DNA of 64,000 nucleotides from Firmicutes bacterium AM55-24TS. GTDB lineage: Bacteria; Bacillota; Clostridia; UBA1381. The stretch spans positions 62,001 through 126,000 of the forward strand of contig QTVU01000002.1 of assembly GCA_003460745.1 (NCBI GenBank). Reading direction: 5' to 3'. A program made the translations under genes and the position numbers. A model generated the notes under the pieces. The model saw only the letters and a list, made by a program, of their open reading frames with translations, was not told the origin of the DNA and ran no database searches. Position 1 is the stretch's first letter; the number at the start of each line of letters is the position of its first letter. Below, in pieces: positions 26,125 to 36,554 of this stretch.

Positions 26125-27507
26125 TTACAAAATTCCAATATGTGAAAACACTATCGTTGCAATATTAAAATACAAGAACAGCGAACAACAGTCCACTATT
26201 GTTGTTATAAGCGGTGTCGCCATAATCGCCGGGTCAAGTCGGCATTTTTTTGCAAGCATAGGCAACATTGAACCTATAACCTTTGACAAAATAACTGTTG
26301 CGATAATTGACAATGCAATCGTCAGTGCAAGCATAAACGGATAATCGCATTTATGCTGATACATTATATAAATTCGCACACCGTTTACCACCGCCAATAC
26401 CGAACTGACTATAATAGAAATTCTAAATTCCTTGAACACCACTTTAAAAAAGTCCGAAAAATGAATTTCATCAAGTGCAATACCTCTGATTATAAGAGTA
26501 GAACTTTGTGCGCCGCAGTTACCGCCGGTATCCATTATCATAGGCATAAACGAAACCAAAAGCGGTACTGCCGCAAATGCGGCCTCGTACCTATTCGTTA
26601 TAATCTGTGTAATCGTTGCACTTATCATAAGTATCAAAAGCCATACGATACGGCTTTTTGCGTGTTTAAAAATACCTGTTCTGAAATACGATTCCTCATT
26701 CGGTGCAATAGCCGCCATTTTTGAGAAGTCCTCTGTATTTTCATCTTGAATGACGTCCATAGCGTCGTCAAATGTAACGATACCGACAAGTCGATTATCC
26801 TTATCCACAACCGGTAATGCAAGAAAATCGTACTTTCTGAACATATGTCCGACAATTTCCTTATCTTCAAGCGTATCAACGCTTATAATATGCGTTTCCA
26901 TAATATCGGCAATCTTATCGTCCTCATCAGCCATAAACAAATCCTTTACAGTGATTACACCGATAAGTTTTCTGTTTTCGGTCACATAACAAGTATAAAT
27001 AGTTTCCTTATTCACACCGACTTTACGAATTTTTTCAAAAGCTTCCGATACCGTCATATCCTTATGCAGACTGACATATTCTATTGTCATTATACTTCCG
27101 GCACTGTCCTTCGGATAACGCAGAATTTCATTAATCGCCTTACGCTCGCCCGTTGTTGAGTTTTTCAAAATTCTCGAAACAACGTTCGCCGGCATTTCTT
27201 CGATTATATCAACAGTATCATCAATAAAAGATTCATCAAGAATATCTCTGATTTCTTTATCGGAAAACATCTGTATAAGATGGCTCTGCATATCGCTGTT
27301 CATATGCGCAAATGTTTCAGCCGCCAAATCCTTTGGCAAAAGTCTGAACAAAATCATAAATTCAGTCTTTTCACCGAACACTTCACCGAACAGTTCGTCA
27401 AACAACACCGCAAGGTCTGCGGCATTCTCATCTTTCACAATATTTTTTACTTCAAAAAATTTTTTCTCTTTCAAAAGACGGTCTATTTTATTCAGCAAAT
27501 CTTGCAT
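26125..27507 (-). CDS. mgtE: Magnesium transporter MgtE
   Basis: A 460-residue Mg2+ channel/transporter. Order: N-terminal superhelical domain (1-130), two CBS domains (about 135-255, starting at YPKDSAGSIMTIEYV) and five membrane helices (from about 285). The pore region FMPMIMDTGGNCGAQSS carries the conserved acidic and Gly residues. The cytoplasmic part senses Mg2+ and gates the pore in this family. It is last gene of the run that begins with gltX, 43 bp behind wecB. No Mg2+ riboswitch is seen in that gap. Confidence 0.95.
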   Translation of the reverse strand: MQDLLNKIDRLLKEKKFFEVKNIVKDENAADLAVLFDELFGEVFGEKTEFMILFRLLPKDLAAETFAHMNSDMQSHLIQMFSDKEIRDILDESFIDDTVDIIEEMPANVVSRILKNSTTGERKAINEILRYPKDSAGSIMTIEYVSLHKDMTVSEAFEKIRKVGVNKETIYTCYVTENRKLIGVITVKDLFMADEDDKIADIMETHIISVDTLEDKEIVGHMFRKYDFLALPVVDKDNRLVGIVTFDDAMDVIQDENTEDFSKMAAIAPNEESYFRTGIFKHAKSRIVWLLILMISATITQIITNRYEAAFAAVPLLVSFMPMIMDTGGNCGAQSSTLIIRGIALDEIHFSDFFKVVFKEFRISIIVSSVLAVVNGVRIYIMYQHKCDYPFMLALTIALSIIATVILSKVIGSMLPMLAKKCRLDPAIMATPLITTIVDCCSLFLYFNIATIVFSHIGIL

Positions 27508-27550
27508 TGGGGTACCCCCTATCTTATATGAAATTTTCCCATTCTCATAT

Positions 27551-28705
27551 TTATTTTACTGAAAAGTTCTCAGGACGTTTGTCACTATAACCAAATGCGT
27601 AAAGAATAGCTTCAACAGTTCTTCTTGACGCTTCACCGTCACCGTAAGGGTTAGCAGCGTGTGCCATTTTATTATACGCATCTTCACTGTCAAGCAATTC
27701 CTTTGCAAGACGAACAATATCGTCCTTTTCAACACCTGCTATTTTAACCGTGCCTGCCGCAACAGCCTCAGGACGTTCGGTTTCTTTTCTAAGTACCAAA
27801 ACAGGCTTTGCAAGTGCCGGTGCTTCTTCCTGTATTCCGCCACTGTCTGTCATAACCATAAACGAACGCGACATAGCATTATGAAGTTCCTCAACGTCAA
27901 GAGGATCAATAAGATGCACTCTGTCCATATCGCCGAGAATACCGAATGCAGTTTCACGAACAGCCGGATTTAGATGAACAGGATATACAAGTTCAACATC
28001 TTCATATTCCGTAACAATCTGCTTTAACGCATTACAGATATTTTCAAGCGGTTTACCAAGATTTTCACGTCTGTGAGCAGTTACAATAATTACTCTCTTA
28101 TTGTCAAAATCAAGGTTGTTAAGGCACTCATCCTTGAACTTATAATCATCACGGACAGTTGTTTTAAGTGCGTCAATAACCGTATTACCGGTTATATAAA
28201 TAATATCGTCCGAAACATTTTCTTTAAGTAAATTCTTTCTGTTTTGCTCTGTCGGTGAGAAATTAAGATCGGCAATTCTGCCTGTAAGCTGTCTGTTCAT
28301 TTCTTCAGGGAACGGAGAATATTTATCGTATGTTCTTAGACCTGCCTCAACGTGTCCGACCTTGACTTGATTATAAAAAGCCGCAAGTGCCGCAACGAAA
28401 CTTGTTGATGTGTCGCCGTGTACAAGCACAATATCAGGCTGTTCCTTTTTAATAACTTCGTCAAGACCTTCCAAAACTCTTGTTGTTATTCCGATAAGAC
28501 TCTGTCTTGTCTTCATAATATCAAGGTCATAATCAGGTGTTATGCCGAATATTTCAAGAACTTGGTCAAGCATTTGTCTATGCTGTGCCGTTACACATAC
28601 GATTGATTCAATATTGTCATATTTTTTCAGTTCAAGTGCAAGCGGAGCCATTTTGATTGCCTCAGGTCTTGTACCGAAAACTGTCATAACCTTTAACTTT
28701 TTCAC
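27551..28705 (-). CDS. wecB: UDP-N-acetylglucosamine 2-epimerase
   Basis: A 384-residue non-hydrolysing epimerase producing UDP-ManNAc for teichoic acid, capsule or other surface glycans. The FGTRPEAIKMAPL start, the VHGDTSTSF segment, EAGLRT, the VTAHRRENLG motif and SGGIQEEAP are all present. Start is GTG with AAAGGA 9 nt upstream. It follows the lipid-carrier glycosyltransferase gene, the first step of the same kind of pathway. Confidence 0.95.
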   Translation of the reverse strand: MKKLKVMTVFGTRPEAIKMAPLALELKKYDNIESIVCVTAQHRQMLDQVLEIFGITPDYDLDIMKTRQSLIGITTRVLEGLDEVIKKEQPDIVLVHGDTSTSFVAALAAFYNQVKVGHVEAGLRTYDKYSPFPEEMNRQLTGRIADLNFSPTEQNRKNLLKENVSDDIIYITGNTVIDALKTTVRDDYKFKDECLNNLDFDNKRVIIVTAHRRENLGKPLENICNALKQIVTEYEDVELVYPVHLNPAVRETAFGILGDMDRVHLIDPLDVEELHNAMSRSFMVMTDSGGIQEEAPALAKPVLVLRKETERPEAVAAGTVKIAGVEKDDIVRLAKELLDSEDAYNKMAHAANPYGDGEASRRTVEAILYAFGYSDKRPENFSVK

Positions 28706-28721
28706 TTTTCTCTATCCTTTC

Positions 28722-29852
28722 CTACTTATCCTCATTACCTTTTTTATCGGAAACTTCTTCAACTTCAATATCATTATCATCAGTCAAATTTCTGTTATCC
28801 TGATGTTGATGTACATAACTGTTCTTTCCAAGCATACTTCCAATCAAAAGAAGTATAAGCACGCATATTACAAGTAGCAATGCTCTGAGTACGCCGCTTT
28901 CAGCCAAAAGTACAGCCGTTATTCCGAGCACACCGCTTATTGCGTACAATATAAATACGGTTTGTTTCTGGGAAAATCCCATATCCACAAGTCTGTGGTG
29001 CAAGTGTCCTCTGTCCGCAGTCATCGGACTTTGTCCGCGCAATATACGTCTAATCATTGCAAACAATGCGTCAAACAACGGCAATCCCAAAATCAAAAGC
29101 GGTACTGCAAACGATATTACCGCATAACTCTTGAACACACCTTGTATAGACAATGTTGCAAGCATAAATCCCAAGAATGTCGAGCCTGTATCACCCATAA
29201 ATATTTTTGCCGGATTAAAGTTAAACGGCAAAAATCCGAAACACGAACCCATAAGTGCAATACCCAAAATTGCAATCGAATATTCACCCACTCTTATCGA
29301 TATAAATACAAGCGATATTGACATTATCGCCGACACGCCTGCCGCCAATCCGTCAAGGCCGTCAATAAAGTTTACCGCATTTGTTATGAATACAATCCAT
29401 ATAACAGTAAGCGTTACCGAAAGCCATTCGGGAAGTACCCAATACGGATTGTCGCTTAGGAAATTCGGGTTTGTGAACACATCGATTTTTATATCGCCTG
29501 CGAACACAACCACAAGTGCGGCAATAATCTGAATTACGAATTTCAGCTTAGCGGGCAGGTTTTTGCAGTCGTCTATAACGCCCATAATGGCAATAATCGC
29601 CGCACCTGAGAGCGTTCCGTAAAGCTGTCGTGACGGCTGTGCAAAGCACAATGTCGCCACCGTAAATCCGAAAATAATTGCCAAACCACCTATTCGCGGT
29701 GTAGGTTTTTTGTGCATTCTTCTGTTGTCTTTCGGTATGTCTATCGCTCCGATTTTAAAAGCAAATCGTCTTACCAAAGGAGTCGTTGCAAACGTAAATG
29801 CGAACGATACGATGAATGCAAATATCATAAATAAAACTTGTCGAGTTAACAT
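28722..29852 (-). CDS. Undecaprenyl-phosphate GlcNAc-1-phosphate transferase (TagO/WecA family)
   Basis: A 376-residue polytopic membrane enzyme that loads a sugar phosphate on undecaprenyl phosphate to start surface polymer synthesis. Visible family motifs are the GVIDDCKNLPAKLK loop with the Asp pair, NAVNFIDGLDGLAAG, the KIFMGDTGSTFLGF segment and the HLHHRLVDMG loop typical of the WecA/TagO rather than MraY branch. The ATG at 29850-29852 is preferred over one 12 nt upstream because GGAGGG lies between them. The C-terminal 40 residues are charged and poorly conserved. Paired with wecB. Confidence 0.93.
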   Translation of the reverse strand: MLTRQVLFMIFAFIVSFAFTFATTPLVRRFAFKIGAIDIPKDNRRMHKKPTPRIGGLAIIFGFTVATLCFAQPSRQLYGTLSGAAIIAIMGVIDDCKNLPAKLKFVIQIIAALVVVFAGDIKIDVFTNPNFLSDNPYWVLPEWLSVTLTVIWIVFITNAVNFIDGLDGLAAGVSAIMSISLVFISIRVGEYSIAILGIALMGSCFGFLPFNFNPAKIFMGDTGSTFLGFMLATLSIQGVFKSYAVISFAVPLLILGLPLFDALFAMIRRILRGQSPMTADRGHLHHRLVDMGFSQKQTVFILYAISGVLGITAVLLAESGVLRALLLVICVLILLLIGSMLGKNSYVHQHQDNRNLTDDNDIEVEEVSDKKGNEDK

Positions 29853-29863
29853 ATTACCCTCCA

Positions 29864-30865
29864 TTACAGCACAAAGCCGACTTTCTTATACACCTTTTTC
29901 AATGTTCTCTGTGAAATTCTCTTTGCACTGTCAGCACCTCTTTGACATATATCCATAAGGTACTGCTTATCGGCAATAAGTTTATCATATTCATTTCTGA
30001 TCGGGCGGATACATTCAACAACCGCCTCTGCAACGTCATTCTTAAAGTCACCGTAACCCTTACCGCTGTAATCCTTTACGATTGACTCAATATTCCTGCC
30101 TGTTACGGCTGACATAATGCTCAAAAGGTTGTTAATTCCGGCTTTTGTCGGATCGTTTTCACGATATTCAATAACACCTTCACTGTCCGTTACCGCACTC
30201 TTTATCTTCTTGGCGATAACATTCATATCGTCCATCATTGAAATATATCCCTTAGGGTTAGGATCGGACTTTGACATCTTCTTTTCAGGCTCTTGCAAGC
30301 TCATTATCTTTGCACCCGACTTTGAAAGCATACCTTCGGGAATTTTGAATACATCACCGTAAAGCGAGTTAAATCTCTGTGCAATGTCACGGCAAATTTC
30401 AATATGCTGCATTTGGTCCTTACCTACAGGCACATAGTCTGTTTGGTAAAGCAAAATATCTGCCGCCATAAGTACAGGATATGTAAACAATCCCGCATTG
30501 ATGTTTTCAGCATGACGTGCAGACTTATCCTTAAACTGCGTCATTCTCTGCAATTCACCCATATATGTGTAACAGTTAAGTACCCAGCCAAGCTCTGCGT
30601 GTGCAGGGTTATGCGACTGAATAAACAAAATTGTTTCTTCCGGATTAATTCCGCAAGCGATGTACAAAGCAAGCACTTCAAGAGTTCTTCTTCTTATATC
30701 GGCAGGAGTTTGACGGACTGTAATTGTATGCAAGTCCATCATTGAATATATACAGTTATAATCTTTCTGTATATCAACCCAATTTTTTATCGCTCCCAAA
30801 TAGTTTCCGAGTGTAAGATTTCCCGACGGTTGTACGCCTGAAAATATGATTTTCTTATCTTCCAT
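29864..30865 (-). CDS. trpS: Tryptophanyl-tRNA synthetase
   Basis: A 333-residue class Ic synthetase. The HIGH-type motif is SGNLTLGNY near the N-terminus, and the KMSKS loop is seen in EKKMSKSDPN. MAADILLYQTDYVPVGKDQ is the typical Trp-binding region. The ATG has AAAGGA upstream. It lies between an aminotransferase gene and the TagO/WecA-like gene, in one operon. No T-box leader precedes it. Confidence 0.96.
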   Translation of the reverse strand: MEDKKIIFSGVQPSGNLTLGNYLGAIKNWVDIQKDYNCIYSMMDLHTITVRQTPADIRRRTLEVLALYIACGINPEETILFIQSHNPAHAELGWVLNCYTYMGELQRMTQFKDKSARHAENINAGLFTYPVLMAADILLYQTDYVPVGKDQMQHIEICRDIAQRFNSLYGDVFKIPEGMLSKSGAKIMSLQEPEKKMSKSDPNPKGYISMMDDMNVIAKKIKSAVTDSEGVIEYRENDPTKAGINNLLSIMSAVTGRNIESIVKDYSGKGYGDFKNDVAEAVVECIRPIRNEYDKLIADKQYLMDICQRGADSAKRISQRTLKKVYKKVGFVL

Positions 30866-30885
30866 TATTATCTTCCTTTCACAGA

Positions 30886-32079
30886 TTAAAGCATTTCTGT
30901 CAAGACTTCTCCCAAACGTCTTACACCCTCTTCTATATTTTCAATAGTAGCCGATGAATAGTTAAGTCTGAACATATTTGACGGAGCATATATATCCGTT
31001 GCAAAATTTGAACCGGGTACGATAGCGACTTTCTTTTCAAGGCACTTATCGACAATCGGTGTAATATCTTCGATAGTAGGGCATTCGCACCATAGGAATA
31101 TACCGCCCTCAGGCACTACCCACTTAACTTTACCCTGTGGGAAATATTTTTCCATTGCACTGACCATTGCGGCACATTTCTTTCCGTAAAGCTCTCTGTT
31201 CTTTGCAATGTACTTATCTATATCGTACTTCTTCATAAATTCCACACACATAAGCTGTGTAATCATCGGTGTATGTACGTCATTTACCTGCTTTAGCATT
31301 TCAATCTTTTCCGCAAGCGGTGCAGGTGCTACAATGTATCCAAGACGCATACCCGGTGAAAGAATTTTTGAGAATGAGCCTGCATAAACAACTCTGTCCT
31401 CTGTATCAAGCGACTTGATTGTCGGCACGTCCTCACCTGAAAAACGCAAGTCACCGTAAGGATTGTCCTCAAGGATTAGCACGTCATACTTTGATGCGAT
31501 TTCAAGCATACGCTTTCTCTTCTCAAGCGACATTGTACAGCCTGTCGGATTTTGGAATGTAGGAATTGTGTAAATCATCTTTACACCGTCCGTATTCTTC
31601 AGAGTTTCTTCAAGCTCGTCCATATTCATACCGTCAGCCTCAACAGTAACGCCGACAAGTTCAGCCTCATATGTTCTGAACGCATTAAGACTTCCTATAA
31701 AGCTTGGACTTTCAACGATAACCTTGTCACCCTTATTCAAAACAGCCTTTGCAGTAAGGTCGATACCTTGATTTGCACCTGTCATAATAAGAATTTCATC
31801 ATTTTCACCGACTGAATTAACTTTTTCCGCACGTTTTCTTGCACAGTCTTTCATTTTCGGATAGCCGTCTGTTGTACCGTACTGCAAAGCAAGAGTAGGG
31901 TTTGTCATAAGAATTTTGCCTGCAATTTTTGAAAGTTCGTCACCCGGGAACAATTCAGACGCAGGGTTTCCGCCTGCAAGTGAAATAATCTCAGGATCAG
32001 CCATACGCTTGAACATTTCACGAATTGCACTGCCTTTCATCGTCTTAACTCTGTCAGCCATAAATTTTGTATATTCCAT
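30886..32079 (-). CDS. PLP-dependent aminotransferase, class I/II (LysN/MocR-like catalytic domain)
   Basis: A 397-residue fold-type I aminotransferase. The N-terminal SLAGGNPASELFP, the cofactor segment TFQNPTGCTMSL, LEDNPYGDLRF and the PLP-lysine segment YAGSFSKILSPGMRLGY are typical of the 2-aminoadipate/aromatic/branched-chain group. The amino-acid substrate cannot be fixed from sequence. It sits between glnS and trpS, which does not reveal a pathway. Confidence 0.9.
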   Translation of the reverse strand: MEYTKFMADRVKTMKGSAIREMFKRMADPEIISLAGGNPASELFPGDELSKIAGKILMTNPTLALQYGTTDGYPKMKDCARKRAEKVNSVGENDEILIMTGANQGIDLTAKAVLNKGDKVIVESPSFIGSLNAFRTYEAELVGVTVEADGMNMDELEETLKNTDGVKMIYTIPTFQNPTGCTMSLEKRKRMLEIASKYDVLILEDNPYGDLRFSGEDVPTIKSLDTEDRVVYAGSFSKILSPGMRLGYIVAPAPLAEKIEMLKQVNDVHTPMITQLMCVEFMKKYDIDKYIAKNRELYGKKCAAMVSAMEKYFPQGKVKWVVPEGGIFLWCECPTIEDITPIVDKCLEKKVAIVPGSNFATDIYAPSNMFRLNYSSATIENIEEGVRRLGEVLTEML

Positions 32080-32095
32080 TTTTCAAAACTTCTTT

Positions 32096-33763
32096 CTATT
32101 TATTAATTTTCTTCCATGAATCTTTTAATGCAACAGTTCTGTTGAAAACAGGCTTTTCAGGTGTTGAATCTTTATCAACGCAGAAATATCCCAATCTAAG
32201 GAATTGGAACTTATCTCCTACACTTAGATTTGTCAAATTGCTTTCAAGTTTTGCATTTTTAAGAACTATCATAGAATCTTTGTTAAGATTGTCTGTAAAG
32301 TCATTTACGCCTGTTTCGTCAGACGGATTTTCAACCGTAAACAATCTGTCGTAAAGACGTACTTCCGCGTCTATTGCGTGTGCGGCACTTACAAAGTGAA
32401 TTGTACCCTTTACCTTACGTCCGTCAGGTGAGTCACCGCCGCGGGTTTCGGGATCGTATGTGCAATGTACAGCAATAATATTGCCGTCCTCGTCCTTTTC
32501 ACAGCTTGTGCAAGTAACGTAATACGCACTTTTTAGTCTTACTTCTCTGCCGGGTGAAAGTCTGAAATACTTCTTCGGAGCGTCCTCCATAAAGTCGTCT
32601 TCTTCTATATAAAGTTCACGCGAAAATTCTACTGTTCTCTTACCCATTTCAGGATTTTCAGGATTAACTTCAACTTCAATCTGTTCAACCTTATCTTCAG
32701 GATAATTGTCAATTATAAGTTTAATCGGTCTTAAAACCGCCATTGCTCTCGGTGCTTTCTTATTCAAATCTTCTCTTATACAAGCCTCAAGCAAAGCAAA
32801 GTCAACAACGCTGTTTGCTTTTGAAACACCGATTCTTTCGCAGAAATCACGAATAGCCTCAGGTGTGTAACCGCGTCTGCGCATACCGCAAAGTGTTGAC
32901 ATTCTCGGATCATCCCAACCCGACACAATATTTTCACGAACAAGTTTCAGACAACGTCTTTTACTTGTAAGCGTATAGTTAAGATTCATTCTTGCGAACT
33001 CAATCTGTCTTGAAGGGCTTTCATAGCCGACTTCTTTTAATACCCAATCATAAAGCGGTCTGTGATCCTCAAATTCAAGTGAGCAAAGCGAATGAGTAAC
33101 ACCCTCAACAGTATCTGAAATAGGATGTGCAAAGTCATACATAGGATAAACTACCCACTTGTCACCTGTTCTGTGATGATGTGCACGAAGTATTCTGTAA
33201 ATAATCGGGTCACGCATATTTAGGTTAGGTGACGCCATATCGATTTTTGCTCTTAGTACCTTTGCACCGTCCGCAAATTCACCATTTGTCATTCTCTCGA
33301 ACAAATCAAGGTTTTCTTCAATCGTTCTTTCTCTGTACGGACTGTTCTTACCCGGAGTTTTAAGAGTACCTCTGTACTCTCTTATTTCTTCCGGTGACAA
33401 ATCGTCAACATATGCCTTACCCTTTTTGATAAGTTTTACAGCCGCCGCATAAATATCGTCAAAATAATCAGACGCATAAAGCACCTTGTCCCACTTAAAA
33501 CCAAGCCACTTTATATCCTCCATTATTGCGTCAACGTATTCTGTATCTTCCTTTGTAGGGTTAGTATCGTCAAGACGCAAGTTACATTTTCCGTTATACT
33601 TTTCAGCCATACCGAAATCTATGCTTATAGCCTTTGCGTGTCCGATATGAAGATAACCGTTAGGTTCGGGAGGAAAACGTGTTTGTACATGGTCGTACAC
33701 TTTTTCCTCAAGGTCTTTGTCTATTGCTTCTTCAATAAAATTTCTGCTGAATATTTCTTCCAT
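32096..33763 (-). CDS. glnS: Glutaminyl-tRNA synthetase
   Basis: A 555-residue class I synthetase charging tRNA-Gln directly. The N-terminal [16 protein letters not shown] contains the HIGH motif, LDDTNP is the GlnRS-type sequence, and the KMSKS equivalent is LTSKRR. A two-lobed anticodon-binding beta-barrel forms the C-terminal part. It starts 6 bp behind gltX, with its ribosome site inside the gltX end. A dedicated GlnRS is less common in Firmicutes than the GatCAB route. Confidence 0.95.
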   Translation of the reverse strand: MEEIFSRNFIEEAIDKDLEEKVYDHVQTRFPPEPNGYLHIGHAKAISIDFGMAEKYNGKCNLRLDDTNPTKEDTEYVDAIMEDIKWLGFKWDKVLYASDYFDDIYAAAVKLIKKGKAYVDDLSPEEIREYRGTLKTPGKNSPYRERTIEENLDLFERMTNGEFADGAKVLRAKIDMASPNLNMRDPIIYRILRAHHHRTGDKWVVYPMYDFAHPISDTVEGVTHSLCSLEFEDHRPLYDWVLKEVGYESPSRQIEFARMNLNYTLTSKRRCLKLVRENIVSGWDDPRMSTLCGMRRRGYTPEAIRDFCERIGVSKANSVVDFALLEACIREDLNKKAPRAMAVLRPIKLIIDNYPEDKVEQIEVEVNPENPEMGKRTVEFSRELYIEEDDFMEDAPKKYFRLSPGREVRLKSAYYVTCTSCEKDEDGNIIAVHCTYDPETRGGDSPDGRKVKGTIHFVSAAHAIDAEVRLYDRLFTVENPSDETGVNDFTDNLNKDSMIVLKNAKLESNLTNLSVGDKFQFLRLGYFCVDKDSTPEKPVFNRTVALKDSWKKINK

Positions 33764-33769
33764 ATATCT

Positions 33770-35428
33770 TTATCCCCTTAAACTTTCTATTGCTTCGTCA
33801 AATCTCTTCATCACTTCGTCCTTACCAAGCACTTGAAGTATTTCGTAAAGGTCCGGAGTATTTCTTCTGCCTGTTGCCGCAACACGAATAACGCCTGCAA
33901 CATCACCGACATGTCCCTTATATGAATCAGGGTCTTTTTTATAAACCTTAGGTGCTTTAGCATAACCTATTGTTTCCGCCATATCTCTTACCTGTGGGAA
34001 CCAATCGTCGCTGCTGACGTTTTCGTCGTAAATCTGCTTGTAAAGTTCAAGTATTTCTATCATATCATCATTTGAAAGATTATCCGGAAAATCAAATTTT
34101 CTGTCCCAAAGCTCCGAATAGAAATACGAAACGTAATTTTCAACGTCTGTCCAAGCCGAAATATCTTTACGTGGTTTTGCGTTTCCACGCTCTATCGCAA
34201 ATATTGCCTTTGCATATTCTTCGTCATCAACAAGAAGTTTGTATAGTTTCTTATTGTTTTCCTTTGCCCAATCAGTAACCATTTCATAAACTTCTTCCGC
34301 ACTCAAACGGCAAATATAGTTTTTGCTTACGTCCGCAAGCTTAACCATATCGAAAAGTGCGCCTGCTTTACTCATTTTCGAGAACGAAAACTTAAAGTTG
34401 TCTATATCCTCATTAGGATTTGCAAGACGCCAGTCTTCATAATTTGAATTGGCAAGCGTCATTAAGTATTCCCAAATTGCACCTTTCGGATAACCGACCT
34501 CACTGTAATAGCTTACTGCCGCCTCAGGGTCTTTTCTCTTTGAAAGTTTACGCTTACCGCCGTTTTCCTCTTTCATAATAGGCGAAATGTGCGCATACTT
34601 AGGCGGTTTTAAACCGCATAGCCAGAACAACTGCAAATGTATCGGCACTGACGAAATCCATTCATCACCACGAATAACGTGAGTTGTACGCATTAAATGG
34701 TCGTCAACAACGTGAGCAAAGTGGTATGTAGGAGTTCCGTCCTTTTTCAAAAGTACAACGTCAAGAATATTTTCAGGCATTTCAATTTCGCCCTTGATAA
34801 CATCCTTAAACTTAATTCTCTTGTCTTCCTTACCCGGCGACTTCAATCTTACAACGTATTCATCGCCGTTTTCAATTCTCTTTTGTGCCTCTTCAACAGT
34901 GATGTCGCGATACTTTGCAAATTCACCGTACACACCCGGAAGTAATTTTTCACTTTCCTGCTTTTCTCTGATTGTTGCAAGTTCTTCTTCCGTCATAAAG
35001 CATGGATATGCAAGTCCCTGCTCAACAAGCGACTTAACATATGCCTGATATATATCTTTTCTCTTACTTTGAGTATATGGACCGTATGCACCCTTTTCGT
35101 CAGTTTCTGACAGCATACCCTCATCGATTTCTATACCGAAATCGTTAAGTCCCTTTACTATAAGGCTTACACCGTTTTCAACCTCACGTTTTTTATCGGT
35201 ATCTTCGATTCTAAGATAAAATACACCGTTTGTTGACTTTGTCGCCGTCTTTCCGATAAATGCGGCAAACAATCCGCCGAAATGCAAAAATCCTGTCGGA
35301 CTTGGTGCAAAACGAGTTACAACCGCACCCTCTTCAAGATTTCTTTTGGGATACATTTGTTCGTAATCGTCGGGAGTTTTTGTTATATTCTTGAACAAAA
35401 GATCTGCCATTTGTTTATTACTGTCCAT
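33770..35428 (-). CDS. gltX: Glutamyl-tRNA synthetase
   Basis: A 552-residue class I synthetase: VVTRFAPSPTGFLHFGG is the HIGH region and GKRKLSKRKDPE the KMSKS region. The internal start at 35426-35428 is chosen over an ATG at 35449 because AAAGGA precedes it. The FAPSPTG motif separates it from the neighbouring GlnRS (FPPEPNG). First gene of the run gltX-glnS-aminotransferase-trpS-wecA-wecB-mgtE. Confidence 0.94.
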   Translation of the reverse strand: MDSNKQMADLLFKNITKTPDDYEQMYPKRNLEEGAVVTRFAPSPTGFLHFGGLFAAFIGKTATKSTNGVFYLRIEDTDKKREVENGVSLIVKGLNDFGIEIDEGMLSETDEKGAYGPYTQSKRKDIYQAYVKSLVEQGLAYPCFMTEEELATIREKQESEKLLPGVYGEFAKYRDITVEEAQKRIENGDEYVVRLKSPGKEDKRIKFKDVIKGEIEMPENILDVVLLKKDGTPTYHFAHVVDDHLMRTTHVIRGDEWISSVPIHLQLFWLCGLKPPKYAHISPIMKEENGGKRKLSKRKDPEAAVSYYSEVGYPKGAIWEYLMTLANSNYEDWRLANPNEDIDNFKFSFSKMSKAGALFDMVKLADVSKNYICRLSAEEVYEMVTDWAKENNKKLYKLLVDDEEYAKAIFAIERGNAKPRKDISAWTDVENYVSYFYSELWDRKFDFPDNLSNDDMIEILELYKQIYDENVSSDDWFPQVRDMAETIGYAKAPKVYKKDPDSYKGHVGDVAGVIRVAATGRRNTPDLYEILQVLGKDEVMKRFDEAIESLRG

Positions 35429-35475
35429 TTTTTTATTAATTCCTTTCATTATAGCTAATATACCTATTCTATATT

Positions 35476-35504
35476 ATTATACCTAAAATGAACTCTAATA
35501 TCAA
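35476..35504 (-). promoter_or_regulatory. gltX operon promoter
   Basis: TTGATA (35499-35504), 17 bp, TATAAT (35476-35481). Confidence 0.78.
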
Positions 35505-35533
35505 TGGTTTTTGGGAATTTTTTTCGCATAAAG

Positions 35534-35571
35534 CAAAAAAATCAGAGTATAACAGAATGTTATACTCCGAT
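35534..35571 (-). terminator. prsA terminator, end of the large translation/cell-wall operon
   Basis: Stem of 13 bp with one mismatch (GAGTATAAC/GTTATACTC core) followed by seven T on the minus strand. Confidence 0.92.
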
Positions 35572-35583
35572 TTAATAATTTCA

Positions 35584-36534
35584 TTAATTTATTTTGTCTA
35601 AAACTTCGTCATTTACGGTAACTTTTATACCGTATTCGTCAGCCCATTTTTGAACTTGTTCGTAAAATGCGTTGTTCTGCATTGTAGTATTGATAGTTTC
35701 CGCCTCATTTTCATATTCTTCTTCAAAACATTCCTGTGATTCGTCAAGCGGCAATCGTTTTATTACATAATATCCCGAATCTGACTGAACAAGTGTAAAT
35801 TCGTCGGCTTTTATTGAATCAACGCCTTCTTCAAATTCTATGCCTGTTTCGTTATCGGTGAAAATATATCCGTTTTCATCGGAATCATTTGCGGTATTCG
35901 GCGAATAATCGCTTATAAGCGTGTCAAAATCTTCACCGTTTTGTGCTTTTTCCAAAACTTCTTCCGCTGTTTTCTTTGCCTCTTCCTTTTTGTCGTCCGA
36001 TACTTCGTCACCGGTTTGTGAGTCGATAGTCGAAATCAACACATACTTAACACGTCTGTAATGTTCTTTAAAATATTCACGCAATTCATCTTCCGTAAAT
36101 GTTGGTGTTTCCGTTTGTTTCTTCAACGCGTCCGTATAATAGCTTACCGACGCAAGCGTATCAATATAATCATCAGTCAGGTTATTGTCCTTTAAAAACT
36201 TCTTATATCCGCCCTCACGGTCATAAGAATCTTTTATCGACTTTTGATAATCCTTTAATTTAGACTGCGTATCACTGTCAAGCTTTATATCCATCGCCTT
36301 TGCAACTTCAACTATAAGCTGGTTTCTTTGGCAGTATTCAAGCGATGATTTTTTCGCCTGACCCATATTGTAATTTTCCTTATATGTGTTCATATAATAG
36401 TTAAATTCACTCTCGGTAATCTGTGTATCGCCGACAGTCATAACAATCGGATTGTCGCTATTTGCACTTTGACCGCAGGCACTCAACATCATCACGCTTG
36501 CCAATGCCACTGCCGCAAGTTTTGTATATTTCAT
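35584..36534 (-). CDS. prsA: Foldase lipoprotein, parvulin-type peptidyl-prolyl isomerase (PrsA-like)
   Basis: A 316-residue lipoprotein: the signal peptide ends in LSAC, so Cys20 would carry the lipid. An N-terminal SurA/PrsA-type helical part (to about 150) precedes a PpiC-like region beginning at RRVKYVLIST and including ANDSDENGYIFTDNETG. It would help fold exported proteins on the outer membrane face. The parvulin core is divergent, so isomerase activity is not certain. It lies 20 bp behind mfd and ends the operon. Confidence 0.85.
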   Translation of the reverse strand: MKYTKLAAVALASVMMLSACGQSANSDNPIVMTVGDTQITESEFNYYMNTYKENYNMGQAKKSSLEYCQRNQLIVEVAKAMDIKLDSDTQSKLKDYQKSIKDSYDREGGYKKFLKDNNLTDDYIDTLASVSYYTDALKKQTETPTFTEDELREYFKEHYRRVKYVLISTIDSQTGDEVSDDKKEEAKKTAEEVLEKAQNGEDFDTLISDYSPNTANDSDENGYIFTDNETGIEFEEGVDSIKADEFTLVQSDSGYYVIKRLPLDESQECFEEEYENEAETINTTMQNNAFYEQVQKWADEYGIKVTVNDEVLDKIN

Positions 36535-36554
36535 ATGTCTTTCTCCTTAAAATC

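Noticed and set aside
35429..35533. Possible T-box leader before the gltX-glnS-trpS operon
   Set aside because: The space between the promoter (TATAAT at 35476) and the gltX start is only about 45 nt and contains no T-box sequence.
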